Below the pieces are notes generated by a model that saw only the letters and a program-made list of their open reading frames with translations, was not told the origin of the DNA and did no database searches. Positions 19,169-27,645 of a stretch of DNA of 64,000 nt are shown here, one piece after another. This stretch comes from DATKNA01 sp963755755 (lineage in GTDB: Bacteria; Actinomycetota; Actinomycetes; Actinomycetales; Kineosporiaceae), in NCBI GenBank assembly GCA_963755755.1, contig CAVWLJ010000010.1, positions 124,001-188,000 of the forward strand, given 5' to 3'. The position numbers and the translations under genes were made by a program. Positions within the stretch are counted from its first letter, which is position 1. Each line of letters begins with the position of its first letter.

Positions 19169-20102
19169 TCAGGCGACGCGGACCCAGCGCTCCTGGTCGC
19201 GCCGCACCGTCCGGGCGTGCCGTCCGGCCGGCAGCGCCACGGCCAGGCGCCGGCTCAGCGGCACGCTCACCCGCTGCGTCAGCACCTGGTAGTGCGCCCT
19301 CTCGACCGCGTCGAGGATCTCGCCGTAGAGGGTGAAGGCGGTCCGCACGCAGTCGCGGCTGGTCGGGTGGAGCATGTCGATCCCGGGCTCGGCGAAGGCG
19401 TAGAGCTTGCGGGTCCGCTCGATCTCGAAGCGCAGCAGCTCGCGGACCGACGGCGTCACGACGCCGCGGGCGAGGATCTCGCGGGTGACGCCGAACAGGT
19501 CGAGGTCCTCCTGCGGCAGATAGACCCGGCCCCGCCGCAGATCCTCGCCGACGTCCCGGATGAAGTTCGACATCTGGAACGCCTCGCCGAGCGCCCGCGC
19601 CCGGGGCGCTGCCTCCGGCGCCACCGGCTCCAGGATGGGCAGCATCTGCAGGCCGATGACCGACGCGGACCCGTACATGTACTTCTCGAGGTCCGCGTAG
19701 CCGGCGTACCCCGTGACGTCGATGTCCATCCGCATGGACTCGAGGAACGCCTCGACGTGCGCCCGCGGGATGAGCCAGCGTCGCATCGTGTGCATCATCG
19801 CCAGGCTCGACCGGGTGCGTGGCGCCGACGGACGCGGGCTCGACGGTGAGCCCGTCGAGGAACGCCGTGCCCCACCTGATCAGCGCCTGCGGGTCGGGCG
19901 ACTCCAGGGAGTCGACGAACTCGTCGGCGTAGCGCGCGAAGCCGTAGAGCGCCCACACGTACGGGCGCTTGGCCGGCGGCAGCAGCAGCGTCGCGAGGTA
20001 GTACGTCTTGCCGTGCGCCGCGTGCAGGCGGCGGCACTCCTCGAAGGCCGCGCGCAGCGCCGGATCGGTGATGCCGGCGGCGTCCAGGGCTCGTGCGCTC
20101 AC
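19169..20102 (-). CDS. crtB: Phytoene synthase (frame break near 19800-19820)
   Basis: Condenses two geranylgeranyl diphosphates to 15-cis-phytoene. About 310 residues after repair. The first substrate-magnesium motif is DEFVD at 60-64 in YGFARYADEFVDS and the second is in FQMSNFIRDVGEDLRRGRVYLP, a squalene/phytoene synthase signature. The first frame loses homology at GATHPV; one base further the other frame continues as SLAMMHTMRRWLIPRAHVEAFL. The start is GTG 20102 with AAGGA upstream. It ends the crtE-crtI-crtB unit. Confidence 0.9.
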
Positions 20103-20179
20103 GGCCGACCATCCTTGCGCATCCACGGCCGTCGACCTGCCGGCGCGCTCCGCCTGCTTCTCGTCCCGCTGCAGGAGGG

Positions 20180-21748
20180 TCAACGCCACGCCCGGGAGCG
20201 GTACGAGGGGTCCGGACCGACGACGCGCTCCGCGGCCAGGCGGCCGGAGACCAGCACCATGGGGACGCCGACGCCCGGCTGCGTCCCCGACCCGGTGAAG
20301 ACGAGGTTCTCGCCGCGCAGGTTGCCCGGCCGGAACGGCCCGGTCTGGCGGAAGGAGTGCGCGGCTGCGAAGGGAGCGCCGCGCTCCATCCCGCGGTCCG
20401 CCCAGTCCGCCGGTGTCGTCACGTCCTCGACCTCGATCCCGTCGCCGAACCCCGCCCATCCGCGCCGCTCCAGCGTGGCCAGGACGTGCTCGCGGTACGT
20501 GGGCGCCAGCCGCGACCAGTCCAGTGGTGCGTCGAGGTTCGGCGTCGGGAAGAGCACGTAGTAGATCTCGCGGCCGCCCGGGGCCAGCGAGGGATCGGAG
20601 TGCGTCGGGTTCGTCACGAGCACCGACGGGTCGCTCATGAGCCGGCCGGAGAGCAGCTCGTCGAAGATCTCCCGCCAGGCGGTGCCGAACGAGATCGTGT
20701 GGTGGGCGCCGCCCTCGTACCGGGCGGTCGAGCCTGCCAGCAGCAGGTAGCACGAGGGGGAGTAGGAGAGTCGGCGCAGCCGCCGGGGCTCCTCGCCGAG
20801 CAGTTCGCGGTAGGCGACCGGCAGATCGGGGTTGAGGACGACGACGTCGGCGGGGATCCGCTCGCCGCCGGCGGTGTGGACGGCGACCGCGCGGTCGCCA
20901 CGCATCTCGACCCGCGACACCGGCGTGGAGTAGCGGATCTCGACGCCGTGCTTCTCCGCCGCCGCCGCCATCGCCTCGGGCACGGCGGCCATCCCGCCGG
21001 CCGGGAAGAACACGCCGGCCACGGAGTCCATGTAGGCGATCACCGCGTAGAGCGCCAGCGCGTCGTACGGCGACAGGCCCGCGTACATCGCCTGGAACGA
21101 GTACAGCCGCTGCGTCCGGGGGTCGCGCAGGTACTGCTCGACCTTGGGCGCGAGCCGGCGGAACCCGCCGATCGCCGCGAGCCGGGCCAGGTTGAGCGAG
21201 AGCAGGTCGAGCGGGGAGTCGATGTTCCGGTCGATGAAGTCGCGCATCTCGTAGCGGTACAGCTTCGAGACGAAGTCGACGTAGCGCCGGAAGCCCGCTG
21301 CCTCCGCGGGGCCGACCACGCGCGCGATCTCCGCGGCCATCTCCTCGACGCCGGCATGGACGTCGAGGCTGCTCCCGTCCGCGTACTGCGCCCGGTACAG
21401 CGGCTCGACCGGCCGCAGGGTCAGCCAGTCCTCCATCGACTCCCCGAGGGCGTCGAAGCAGTCGGCGATGAGGTCGGGCATGGTCAGCACCGTCGGCCCC
21501 GGGTCGAAGCGGTACTCGCCCGACGGGCCCGACAGCACGCGGACGCCGGCCCGGCCGCCGGGCACGGCTTCGCGCTCGAGCAGCGTGACCCGCCGGCCGG
21601 CGCCGGCGAGCCGCATCGCGGCGGACAGCCCGGCGAGGCCGGCGCCGACGACGACCACGTGATCGGTCGGTCCGCTGACGGTGCGGGTCCGGCCGGGCAG
21701 CCAGCCGGCGAGCCGGGTGATCTGCTGGCGGCCCGTTCCCGAGGCCAT
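20180..21748 (-). CDS. crtI: Phytoene desaturase
   Basis: FAD enzyme that introduces the double bonds converting phytoene to neurosporene or lycopene. The 522-residue protein is intact. The dinucleotide motif VVVGAGLAGLSAA is near residue 31, followed by RAGVRVLSG and the FDPGPTVLTMPDL segment. The C-terminal FAD-contact motif is GSGTQPGVGVPMVLVSGRLAA. The ATG at 21748 overlaps the stop of the polyprenyl synthase (ATGA), so expression is coupled. Crt-type desaturases share these motifs, so the number of desaturation steps is inferred, not read. Confidence 0.93.
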   Translation of the reverse strand: MASGTGRQQITRLAGWLPGRTRTVSGPTDHVVVVGAGLAGLSAAMRLAGAGRRVTLLEREAVPGGRAGVRVLSGPSGEYRFDPGPTVLTMPDLIADCFDALGESMEDWLTLRPVEPLYRAQYADGSSLDVHAGVEEMAAEIARVVGPAEAAGFRRYVDFVSKLYRYEMRDFIDRNIDSPLDLLSLNLARLAAIGGFRRLAPKVEQYLRDPRTQRLYSFQAMYAGLSPYDALALYAVIAYMDSVAGVFFPAGGMAAVPEAMAAAAEKHGVEIRYSTPVSRVEMRGDRAVAVHTAGGERIPADVVVLNPDLPVAYRELLGEEPRRLRRLSYSPSCYLLLAGSTARYEGGAHHTISFGTAWREIFDELLSGRLMSDPSVLVTNPTHSDPSLAPGGREIYYVLFPTPNLDAPLDWSRLAPTYREHVLATLERRGWAGFGDGIEVEDVTTPADWADRGMERGAPFAAAHSFRQTGPFRPGNLRGENLVFTGSGTQPGVGVPMVLVSGRLAAERVVGPDPSYRSRAWR

Positions 21749-22845
21749 CAGCAGGCCCGCGCCGTGGCGGCGCCGACGAGACCCTCGAGAACGCGCCGCC
21801 CGGGCTGCGCGACGTCGGTGCCGGCGAGCGCCGTGAGTGCCTCGTCGACGAGCTCGCCGATGAGCTCCTCGACGGCCGCGAGCGCGCCGGTCTCCACCAG
21901 CACCTCGCGCAGCGCGTCGACGCCGCCGGCGTCCAGCCCGGGATCGCCGAGCAGCCGGGTGACGAGCGCCGCCTGCGCCGGCGAGGCGGCCTCGAGGGCC
22001 TTGGCGACGAGCACCGTGCGCTTGCCCTCGCGCAGGTCGTCGCCGGCCGGCTTGCCGGTCTCCGACGGGTCGCCGAAGACGCCGAGCACGTCGTCGCGCA
22101 GCTGGAACGCCTCGCCGAGCGGCAGCCCGAAGGCGCTGTAGCCCCGCAGCAGGTCGTCGTCCGCGCCGGCGAGCCGACCGCCCAGCAGCAGGGGGTGCTC
22201 GATCGTGTACTTGGCGCTCTTGTAGCGGATCACCCGTCGGGCGCGCTCGAGCGAGCCCTCCGGCCGGCGGCTCGCCACCGCCTGCTCGAGCATGTCCAGG
22301 TACTGGCCGCCCATGAGCTCGGTGCGCATCCGGTCGAAGACCTGGCGGCCGCGCGCGAGCGCCTGCGGGTCCAGGCCGCTGGCGCTGTACACCTCGTCGC
22401 TCCAGACCAGGCACAGGTCTCCCGCGAGCACCGCGCCGGCGAGCCCGAAGCGTTCCCCGCCCCCCGTCCAGCCGCCGCCGCGGTGCAGCGTGGCGAACCG
22501 GCGGTGCACGGCGGGCGCACCGCGCCGCGTGTCCGAGTCGTCCATGACGTCGTCGTGGATCAGCGCGGCCGCCTGGAAGAACTCCAGCGCGGCGGACGCG
22601 CGGACGATCTCCTCGCCGTCCGCCGCTCCGGCGCCCCGCCAGCCCCAGTAGCAGAAGGCCGGGCGGAGCCGCTTGCCGCCGCGCATGAGGTCCGCGACGT
22701 ACTCCACGAGCGGGGCGCAGTCGGTGCTGACGCCGTCGAGGACGTCGCCCTGCCGGGCGAGGAACTCCTCAACGATCTTGTGGACGCGGGTCCGGAGATC
22801 CTCGGCGTCGAGGGGGGAGGCGATCACGAGGTCGCTCGCTGGCAC
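21748..22845 (-). CDS. crtE: Geranylgeranyl diphosphate synthase-type polyprenyl synthetase
   Basis: Makes the C20 prenyl diphosphate feeding carotenoid synthesis. The 365-residue protein has the first aspartate-rich motif DDVMDDSD in ALIHDDVMDDSDTRRG, GGKRLRP upstream of it, and the second region FQLRDDVLGVFGDPSETGKP. The start is GTG 22845 preceded by GGGAGACG. First gene of the crtE-I-B operon; crtI overlaps its stop. In mycobacteria an idsA-type gene occupies the same neighbourhood. Chain length is inferred from context. Confidence 0.92.
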   Translation of the reverse strand: MPASDLVIASPLDAEDLRTRVHKIVEEFLARQGDVLDGVSTDCAPLVEYVADLMRGGKRLRPAFCYWGWRGAGAADGEEIVRASAALEFFQAAALIHDDVMDDSDTRRGAPAVHRRFATLHRGGGWTGGGERFGLAGAVLAGDLCLVWSDEVYSASGLDPQALARGRQVFDRMRTELMGGQYLDMLEQAVASRRPEGSLERARRVIRYKSAKYTIEHPLLLGGRLAGADDDLLRGYSAFGLPLGEAFQLRDDVLGVFGDPSETGKPAGDDLREGKRTVLVAKALEAASPAQAALVTRLLGDPGLDAGGVDALREVLVETGALAAVEELIGELVDEALTALAGTDVAQPGRRVLEGLVGAATARAC

Positions 22846-23014
22846 GGCGTCTCCCGGCGGGTCGTGGCGCTGATGGCAGAGATGGTCATGGCACGGTGGG
22901 CTCCAGCCCCACCTCCCCTTCCGTCCCCGGGCCGCCGTCGGATGCGCCGCGTGACTGGAAGCCTAGGTCGGGGCCGCTGCAACGGCACCTCGCAGGCCGG
23001 CCGATGATCTCGAT

Positions 23015-23020
23015 TACGCT
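23015..23020 (+). promoter_or_regulatory. -10 element for leaderless metF transcript
   Basis: TACGCT lies 6 bases before the ATG at 23027. The 180-base divergent space 22846-23026 also contains a GGTGGG/CCCACC hairpin at about 22896-22914. On the minus strand a TAGGCT near 22968 could serve crtE. Confidence 0.5.
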
Positions 23021-23026
23021 CGCACC

Positions 23027-23911
23027 ATGGCGTCGACGCAGGTCCGGGCCCGGCTGGCGGGCGGCCGCTCGTTCTCCTTCGAGTTCTTCCCGCCCCGGGA
23101 CGACGCCGGGGAGGCGGTGCTCTGGGAGGCGATCCGCCGGCTGGAGGCCTTCGGGCCCTCCTTCGTCTCCGTCACGTACGGCGCCGGGGGCTCGACCCGC
23201 GACCGCACCACCCGGATCACGGCCGCCATCGCGGCCTCCACCACCCTGACCCCGGTCGCGCACCTCACCTGTGTCGGCGCCTCGCGCGCCGAGCTCCGCC
23301 GCGTCGTCGGGGCCTACGCCGGCGCCGGGGTGGGGACGGTGCTCGCGCTACGCGGCGACCCTCCGGGCGGCCCCGGCGCCCCCTGGACGCCGCATCCCGA
23401 GGGCCTCGACCACGCGGTCGACCTCGTCCGGCTGGTGCGCGAGCTCGGGACGTTCGAGGTCGGCGTCGCCGCCTTCCCCGACGTCCACCCCGAGAGCCCC
23501 GGTGTCGACCACGACGCGCGGATCCTCGCGGCGAAGGCGGACGCCGGCGCCAGCTTCGCGATCACGCAGTTCTTCTTCGAGGCCGAGGGGTACTTCCGGC
23601 TCATGGACCGGCTGTCGGCGCTGGGCTGCGACCTTCCGGTCATCCCCGGGATCATGCCGGTGACGAACCTGAAGCAGATCGAGCGGTTCCCGCAGCTGTC
23701 GGGCAAGCCGCTGCCGGCGTCGGTGCTCGCGCGGCTCGAGGCGGCGTCGGGCACTCCGGCCACCCTGCGGCGGGCCGGCGTCGAGATCGCCACCGAGCTC
23801 TCCGCGCAGCTGCTCGAGGGCGGGGCGCCGGGGCTGCACTTCTACACGCTGAACCGCTCCACGGCGACACTCGAGGTGTTCGCCGACCTCGGCCTCGCCG
23901 CGCGACGCTGA
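23027..23911 (+). CDS. metF: 5,10-methylenetetrahydrofolate reductase
   Basis: Reduces methylenetetrahydrofolate to methyltetrahydrofolate for methionine synthesis, with FAD. The 294-residue protein shows the family opening SFEFFPPRDDAGE (catalytic Glu), SVTYGAGGSTRDRT, HLTCVGASRAEL, ALRGDPP, the FEVGVAAFPDVHPES loop, FAITQFFFE, PGIMPVTN and a C-terminal GLHFYTLNRS. It is intact, with a leaderless TACGCT promoter. The neighbourhood (polyprenyl synthase divergent to metF) is the same as in Streptomyces. Confidence 0.96.
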   Translation: MASTQVRARLAGGRSFSFEFFPPRDDAGEAVLWEAIRRLEAFGPSFVSVTYGAGGSTRDRTTRITAAIAASTTLTPVAHLTCVGASRAELRRVVGAYAGAGVGTVLALRGDPPGGPGAPWTPHPEGLDHAVDLVRLVRELGTFEVGVAAFPDVHPESPGVDHDARILAAKADAGASFAITQFFFEAEGYFRLMDRLSALGCDLPVIPGIMPVTNLKQIERFPQLSGKPLPASVLARLEAASGTPATLRRAGVEIATELSAQLLEGGAPGLHFYTLNRSTATLEVFADLGLAARR

Positions 23912-23934
23912 CCCCCGCCGCCCCGTCCGCCCGC

Positions 23935-24024
23935 GCACCCGTTCTCGGGCGTTGCACCCGTTGTCAGGGTCCGCTGGGCATGCCAGGCCCCCACAACCCG
24001 TGCAACGCCGGAGAACGGGTGCAC
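23935..24024. repeat. Palindromic intergenic element, copy B
   Basis: Inverted arms of ~37 bases (GCACCCGTTCTCGGGCG against the complement of its downstream partner) around a ~16-base centre. It is closely related to the element at 10120-10211, with the same GCACCCGTT half repeats. It lies 23 bases after the metF stop, again between co-oriented genes. Confidence 0.85.
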
Positions 24025-24079
24025 GCGCCGAGGTCTGGACCGGCCTCCCGCGCCGCGCGCCGGTGATCTCTGCAGCGGG

Positions 24080-24085
24080 CAGAAT
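24080..24085 (+). promoter_or_regulatory. -10-like element for leaderless SIMPL gene
   Basis: CAGAAT sits 6 bases before the ATG at 24092; it matches TANNNT except for the first base. Confidence 0.35.
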
Positions 24086-24091
24086 GGGCGG

Positions 24092-24733
24092 ATGCCGAAG
24101 CGGACGTCGATCAGCGTCGTCGGGCACGGCCGCGCCCAGGGCACTCCGGACATCTGCCGGGTGCACCTGACGGCGACGGCGCTGCGCCCGACGGTGGCCC
24201 TCGCGCTCGGCGACAGCGAGGCCACGGCGGCCCGGATCCGCGACGTGCTGGCGGCCGGCGGCGTCGCGCCGAAGGACGCCGCGACCGGCACGGTCTCGAT
24301 CCGCCCCGAGGAGGACTACTCGGGGTCGCGCGGCCCGCGGCTGCTGGGCTACCGCGCCGAGCACGCCCTGGAGGTCGTCCTCCGCGACCTCGCCTCCGCG
24401 GGCCGGCTGCTGGGCGACGCCGTCGCGGCCGGCGAGGACGGCGTCCGGCTGCAGGGGGTGGAGTTCGCCCTCGAGGACGACGCGGATCTGCGCGCCGCCG
24501 CTCGAGCCGCGGCCTGGCAGGACGCGCATCGGGCCGCCGAGCAGCTCGCCGGGCTCGCCGGCCGCGCGCTCGCGGCAGTGCGGAGCATCGACGAGGGCGG
24601 TGCTCCGCGTCTGCCGCCGCGGCCGGGATCCCCCAGGGCGTTCGCCGCGGTCGCCGGCGGCCCGGAGGTGGGGCTCGAGCCGGGTGGGGTGGCCGTCGGC
24701 GTCACGCTCGCCGTCGTCTGGGAGCTCGCCTGA
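24092..24733 (+). CDS. SIMPL-domain protein (DUF541)
   Basis: A 213-residue protein consisting of one SIMPL domain, recognisable from ISVVGHGRAQGTPDICRVHLTATAL at the start and the repeated beta-strand pattern to VGLEPGGVAVGVTLAVVWEL at the end. Relatives are bacterial periplasmic or cytoplasmic proteins linked to oxidative stress or, in eukaryotes, IRAK signalling. No signal peptide is present here. The function is not established. Confidence 0.82.
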   Translation: MPKRTSISVVGHGRAQGTPDICRVHLTATALRPTVALALGDSEATAARIRDVLAAGGVAPKDAATGTVSIRPEEDYSGSRGPRLLGYRAEHALEVVLRDLASAGRLLGDAVAAGEDGVRLQGVEFALEDDADLRAAARAAAWQDAHRAAEQLAGLAGRALAAVRSIDEGGAPRLPPRPGSPRAFAAVAGGPEVGLEPGGVAVGVTLAVVWELA

Positions 24734-25396
24734 GCCCGCCGCCCGTCCCGGGCCCGGAGGAGTACCTCGAGCGGTGGTCGCGCCTGCACGGCGACGCGGC
24801 GGCCACCGGACTCGTGGGCTGGTGGCTGCGGTTCACCTACCGCCTCGCCGTGCCGCTGGTCCGGCTCCGCGTGGGTCCGGACGCCGTCACCGTCCTCGGG
24901 CTCCTCGTCGCGGTCGCCGTGCTGCTGCCGGCGTCCCGGGGCGGGCGGTGGCCGCTGCTCGGCGTCGTGCTCGTGGTGGTCTCCGGCGTCCTCGACAACC
25001 TCGACGGCGCGGTCGCGGTCCTCGCGGGGCGGACGACTCGGTGGGGCTTCGTGCTCGACTCGCTCTGCGACCGGATCTCGGACGCCGCCTACGCGGTCGC
25101 CCTCGCGCTGGCGGGCGGCTCGTGGCCGCTGGCCGTGACGGGTGCGGCCCTGGCCTGGCTGCACGAGTACGCCCGGGCACGCGCCGCCGTCGCGGGCATG
25201 CCCGAGATCGGCGTCGTCACGGTCTCGGAGCGTCCGACCCGCGTGATCGTGACCGCGATGTTCCTGCTGGGGGCCGGGCTCTATCCGGCGTCCGCGCACG
25301 GCGTGGGCGCTGGCCGGCACCGCCGCGTGGGTCACCCTCGGCGTCGTCGGGCTGGTCCAGCTGCTCGTCGTCGTCCGGCGGCGGCTTCGCGCTTGA
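24730..25396 (+). CDS. CDP-alcohol phosphatidyltransferase family membrane protein (frame break near 25294-25302; CTG start)
   Basis: About 221 residues after repair. It carries a CDP-alcohol motif variant, LDNLDGAVAVLAGRTTRWGFVLDSLCDRISD (D-x2-DG-x2-A-x8-G-x3-D-x3-D), plus several TM helices, so it transfers a phosphoalcohol to a lipid headgroup acceptor at the membrane. The conserved N-terminus EEYLERWSRLHG lies upstream of the first GTG (24814). The only start codon before it is CTG 24730, in a CTGA overlap with the SIMPL stop. An extra base near 25298 breaks the last third; the other frame gives WALAGTAAWVTLGVVGLVQLL to the TGA at 25394. Confidence 0.8.
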
Positions 25397-25412
25397 GCTC
25401 CGGGTTCTCCCG

Positions 25413-26943
25413 TCAGGGCCGCCGGTCGCCGTCGCGGTCTTCGCCCCGCAGGAGCACGAGGAGCGTGACGCCGAGCACGGCGAGCAGGGCGGCCCCGGTG
25501 ACCTCCGCCACGCGCAGGCCGTCGGCGAACGCCGACCGCGCCTGCAGGGCGAGGTCACCGGCCGCGGGGCCGGGGAGCCGGCCGGCGGCGGACAGCGCCC
25601 CCGCGAGGCTCTCCCGCGCCTGGGTCAGCTCGGCCGCCCCGGCACCAGGGGTGCCGAGGAGGCCGGCCCGGTAGACCGCCCCGCCCAGGCTGCCCAGCAG
25701 GGCGATCCCCAGGGCGCCGCCGAGCTCGGCCGAGGTCTCCAACAAACCGGACGTCGCCCCCGCGCGCTCCGGTGACGCGGCGGACGTGGCGAGCTCGGTG
25801 GAGAGCACGTACGCGGGCGCCAGCCCGACCGAGAACACCACGGAGCCGACGACGACGACCGCCAGCCGGGCGTCGGGCACCGGCAGCGCCAGCACGGTGA
25901 CGCCCGCGGCCGCGACGAGCACGCTCCCGCCGAGGGCCGCCGCCGGGCCGAGCCGCGCGGCGAGGGCCGGCGCCAGAGCGGAGCCGAGCAACCAGGCCAG
26001 GGACGACGGGATCGTCCAGAGCCCGGCCTGCAGCGGGGGGAGCCCGAGCACGAGCTGCAGGTACTGGGTCAGCAGGTACGACGTCGCGTAGAGCACGAAG
26101 AAGCCGAGGGCGTTCGTCGCCAGCGGCAGCACCACGGACCGCCGGTGCAGGGTGGCCGCGTCGAGCCACGGCGCCGGGCATCGCCCCTGACGCCGGAGGA
26201 ACGCGGCGCCCAGCACGATGCCGGCGCCCACCGCGGCGCAGGCCGTCGGGTCGACGCCCGACGTCGCGATCTGCTTGATCCCGTAGACCGCACTGAGCAC
26301 GGCGGCCAGCGCCAGGCCGGCGCTCGTGGCGTCGGTGTCGGGCGGGCCGCGCGGCTCGGGACTCGGGCAGCAGGGTGGGTCCGAGCGCGAGCAGCAGGGC
26401 CATGGCGGGCAGCGCCAGCAGGAAGACCGACCCCCACCAGTACCGTTCGAGGAGCAGCCCGGCGACCACGGGCGCGACGAGCCCGCCGACGGCGAACGCG
26501 GCGGCCCAGACGCCGAGGGCGATGCGGCGCCGGCGACCGTCCGGGAACAGCACGCGGATCAGCGCGAGCGTCGACGGCATGAGGGTCGCTCCCGCGATGC
26601 CCTGGCAGGCACGCGCGGCCACGAGCGCCGGTGCGGTCGTGGCGAACGCCGCGGCCGTCGACGCGGCGGCGAAGGCGGCGGCTCCCCACAGGAGGAGGCG
26701 ACGGCGGCCGAACCGATCCGCCAGTGCGCCCATCACGAGCAGCGATCCGGCCAGGAAGAAGCCGTAGCTGTCGACGACCCACAGCTGCTGCGTGGCGGTC
26801 GGGCGGATCTGTGCCGCGAGCTGCGGCAGGGCGAGGTTGAGCACGTGCCCGTCCATGGAGACCAGCAGACAGGGGAGGACGAGCACGGCGAGCCCGGTCC
26901 AGGCGCGGGTCTCCACCCCGGGCGTCGTCTCGGTGACGGCCAT
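25413..26943 (-). CDS. MFS drug exporter, DHA2 (EmrB/QacA, 14-TM) family (frame break near 26345)
   Basis: Proton-coupled exporter of ~510 residues after repair. Motif A-like GALADRFGRRRLLLWG follows TM2, motif C-like GGLVAPVVAGLLL is in TM5, and about 14 hydrophobic helices fit the DHA2 family. The frame changes after LLPESRAARP and continues as DTDATSAGLALAAVL. The start is ATG 26943 with CGGAGG upstream. It is divergent from a CGNR-type regulator across 128 bases and ends 16 bases from the convergent phosphatidyltransferase gene. Confidence 0.88.
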
Positions 26944-27056
26944 CGTGCCTCCGATCCCGGTCGCCTCCGACGCGACCTCGACGTAACGCAATCAGGTCAG
27001 TTCTGACGTTACCCAAGGAGGATCCGCGTGCAACGTGAGAAGTGCGGATAGCGCGT

Positions 27057-27062
27057 TACACT
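27057..27062 (+). promoter_or_regulatory. -10 element for leaderless CGNR regulator transcript
   Basis: TACACT lies 9 bases before the ATG at 27072, in the divergent space shared with the MFS exporter. Confidence 0.45.
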
Positions 27063-27071
27063 GGCGGTGTC

Positions 27072-27611
27072 ATGGTGACCGTGGACGAGCTGTCGCTGCC
27101 GTTGCTCGTAGAGCTGCTCAACGGCTGGGGAGCCGTGCCGCGACGGCGGGCCGGCGACCGGGCGCGGGCCTCGCGCGGCGACCTGCTGCGTCGTTCCCCC
27201 GAGCTCTCGGCGCTGGGCGACGTGGTCACGGACGAGGAGCTCGAGCGTGTCGCCGACCTCGTCTACCCCGTGTTCGCCGATCCCGACCCGGACCGCCGGG
27301 CGTCGACGGTCTCGAGCCTGCTCGTCCGGTCACGGGTGCGGCCGGCGGTGGCCGTCGACGGCGAGGGCCGGCTCAGCGCGATCTGGGAGGTGCCCGACCC
27401 CGGCTCCGCGGTGCTGGCAGCCGTCGCCGTCACCCTGCGCGCGCAGCTCTCGGCGCGGGGGCCGGAACGGTTCGGCACCTGCACCTCGGTCAGCTGCGGG
27501 GACGTCTTCGTGGACACGTCACCCGCCGCGCGGCGCCGCTTCTGTTCGGTGACCTGCCAGAACCGCGAGCGGATCGCGGCGTTCCGGCGGCGGCACCGGG
27601 CGGAGACCTAG
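27072..27611 (+). CDS. CGNR zinc-finger (ABATE-domain) transcriptional regulator
   Basis: A 179-residue protein with an N-terminal helical ABATE-like region (DELSLPLLVELLNGWG) and a C-terminal four-cysteine zinc ribbon: CTSVSC, then CSVTCQNRERIAAFRRRH. The family name motif CGNR reads CQNR here. Divergence from the MFS exporter suggests it controls that gene, as is usual for regulator-exporter pairs. DNA binding is inferred from the family. Confidence 0.83.
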   Translation: MVTVDELSLPLLVELLNGWGAVPRRRAGDRARASRGDLLRRSPELSALGDVVTDEELERVADLVYPVFADPDPDRRASTVSSLLVRSRVRPAVAVDGEGRLSAIWEVPDPGSAVLAAVAVTLRAQLSARGPERFGTCTSVSCGDVFVDTSPAARRRFCSVTCQNRERIAAFRRRHRAET

Positions 27612-27645
27612 GCCGGGACCGTCGCCCAGCCGTTGCCGGTTCGGG

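Noticed and set aside
22886..23263. A minus-strand frame of 125 codons over the metF promoter and start
   Set aside because: It overlaps metF antisense and has no motif or ribosome site; the composition is as expected by chance.
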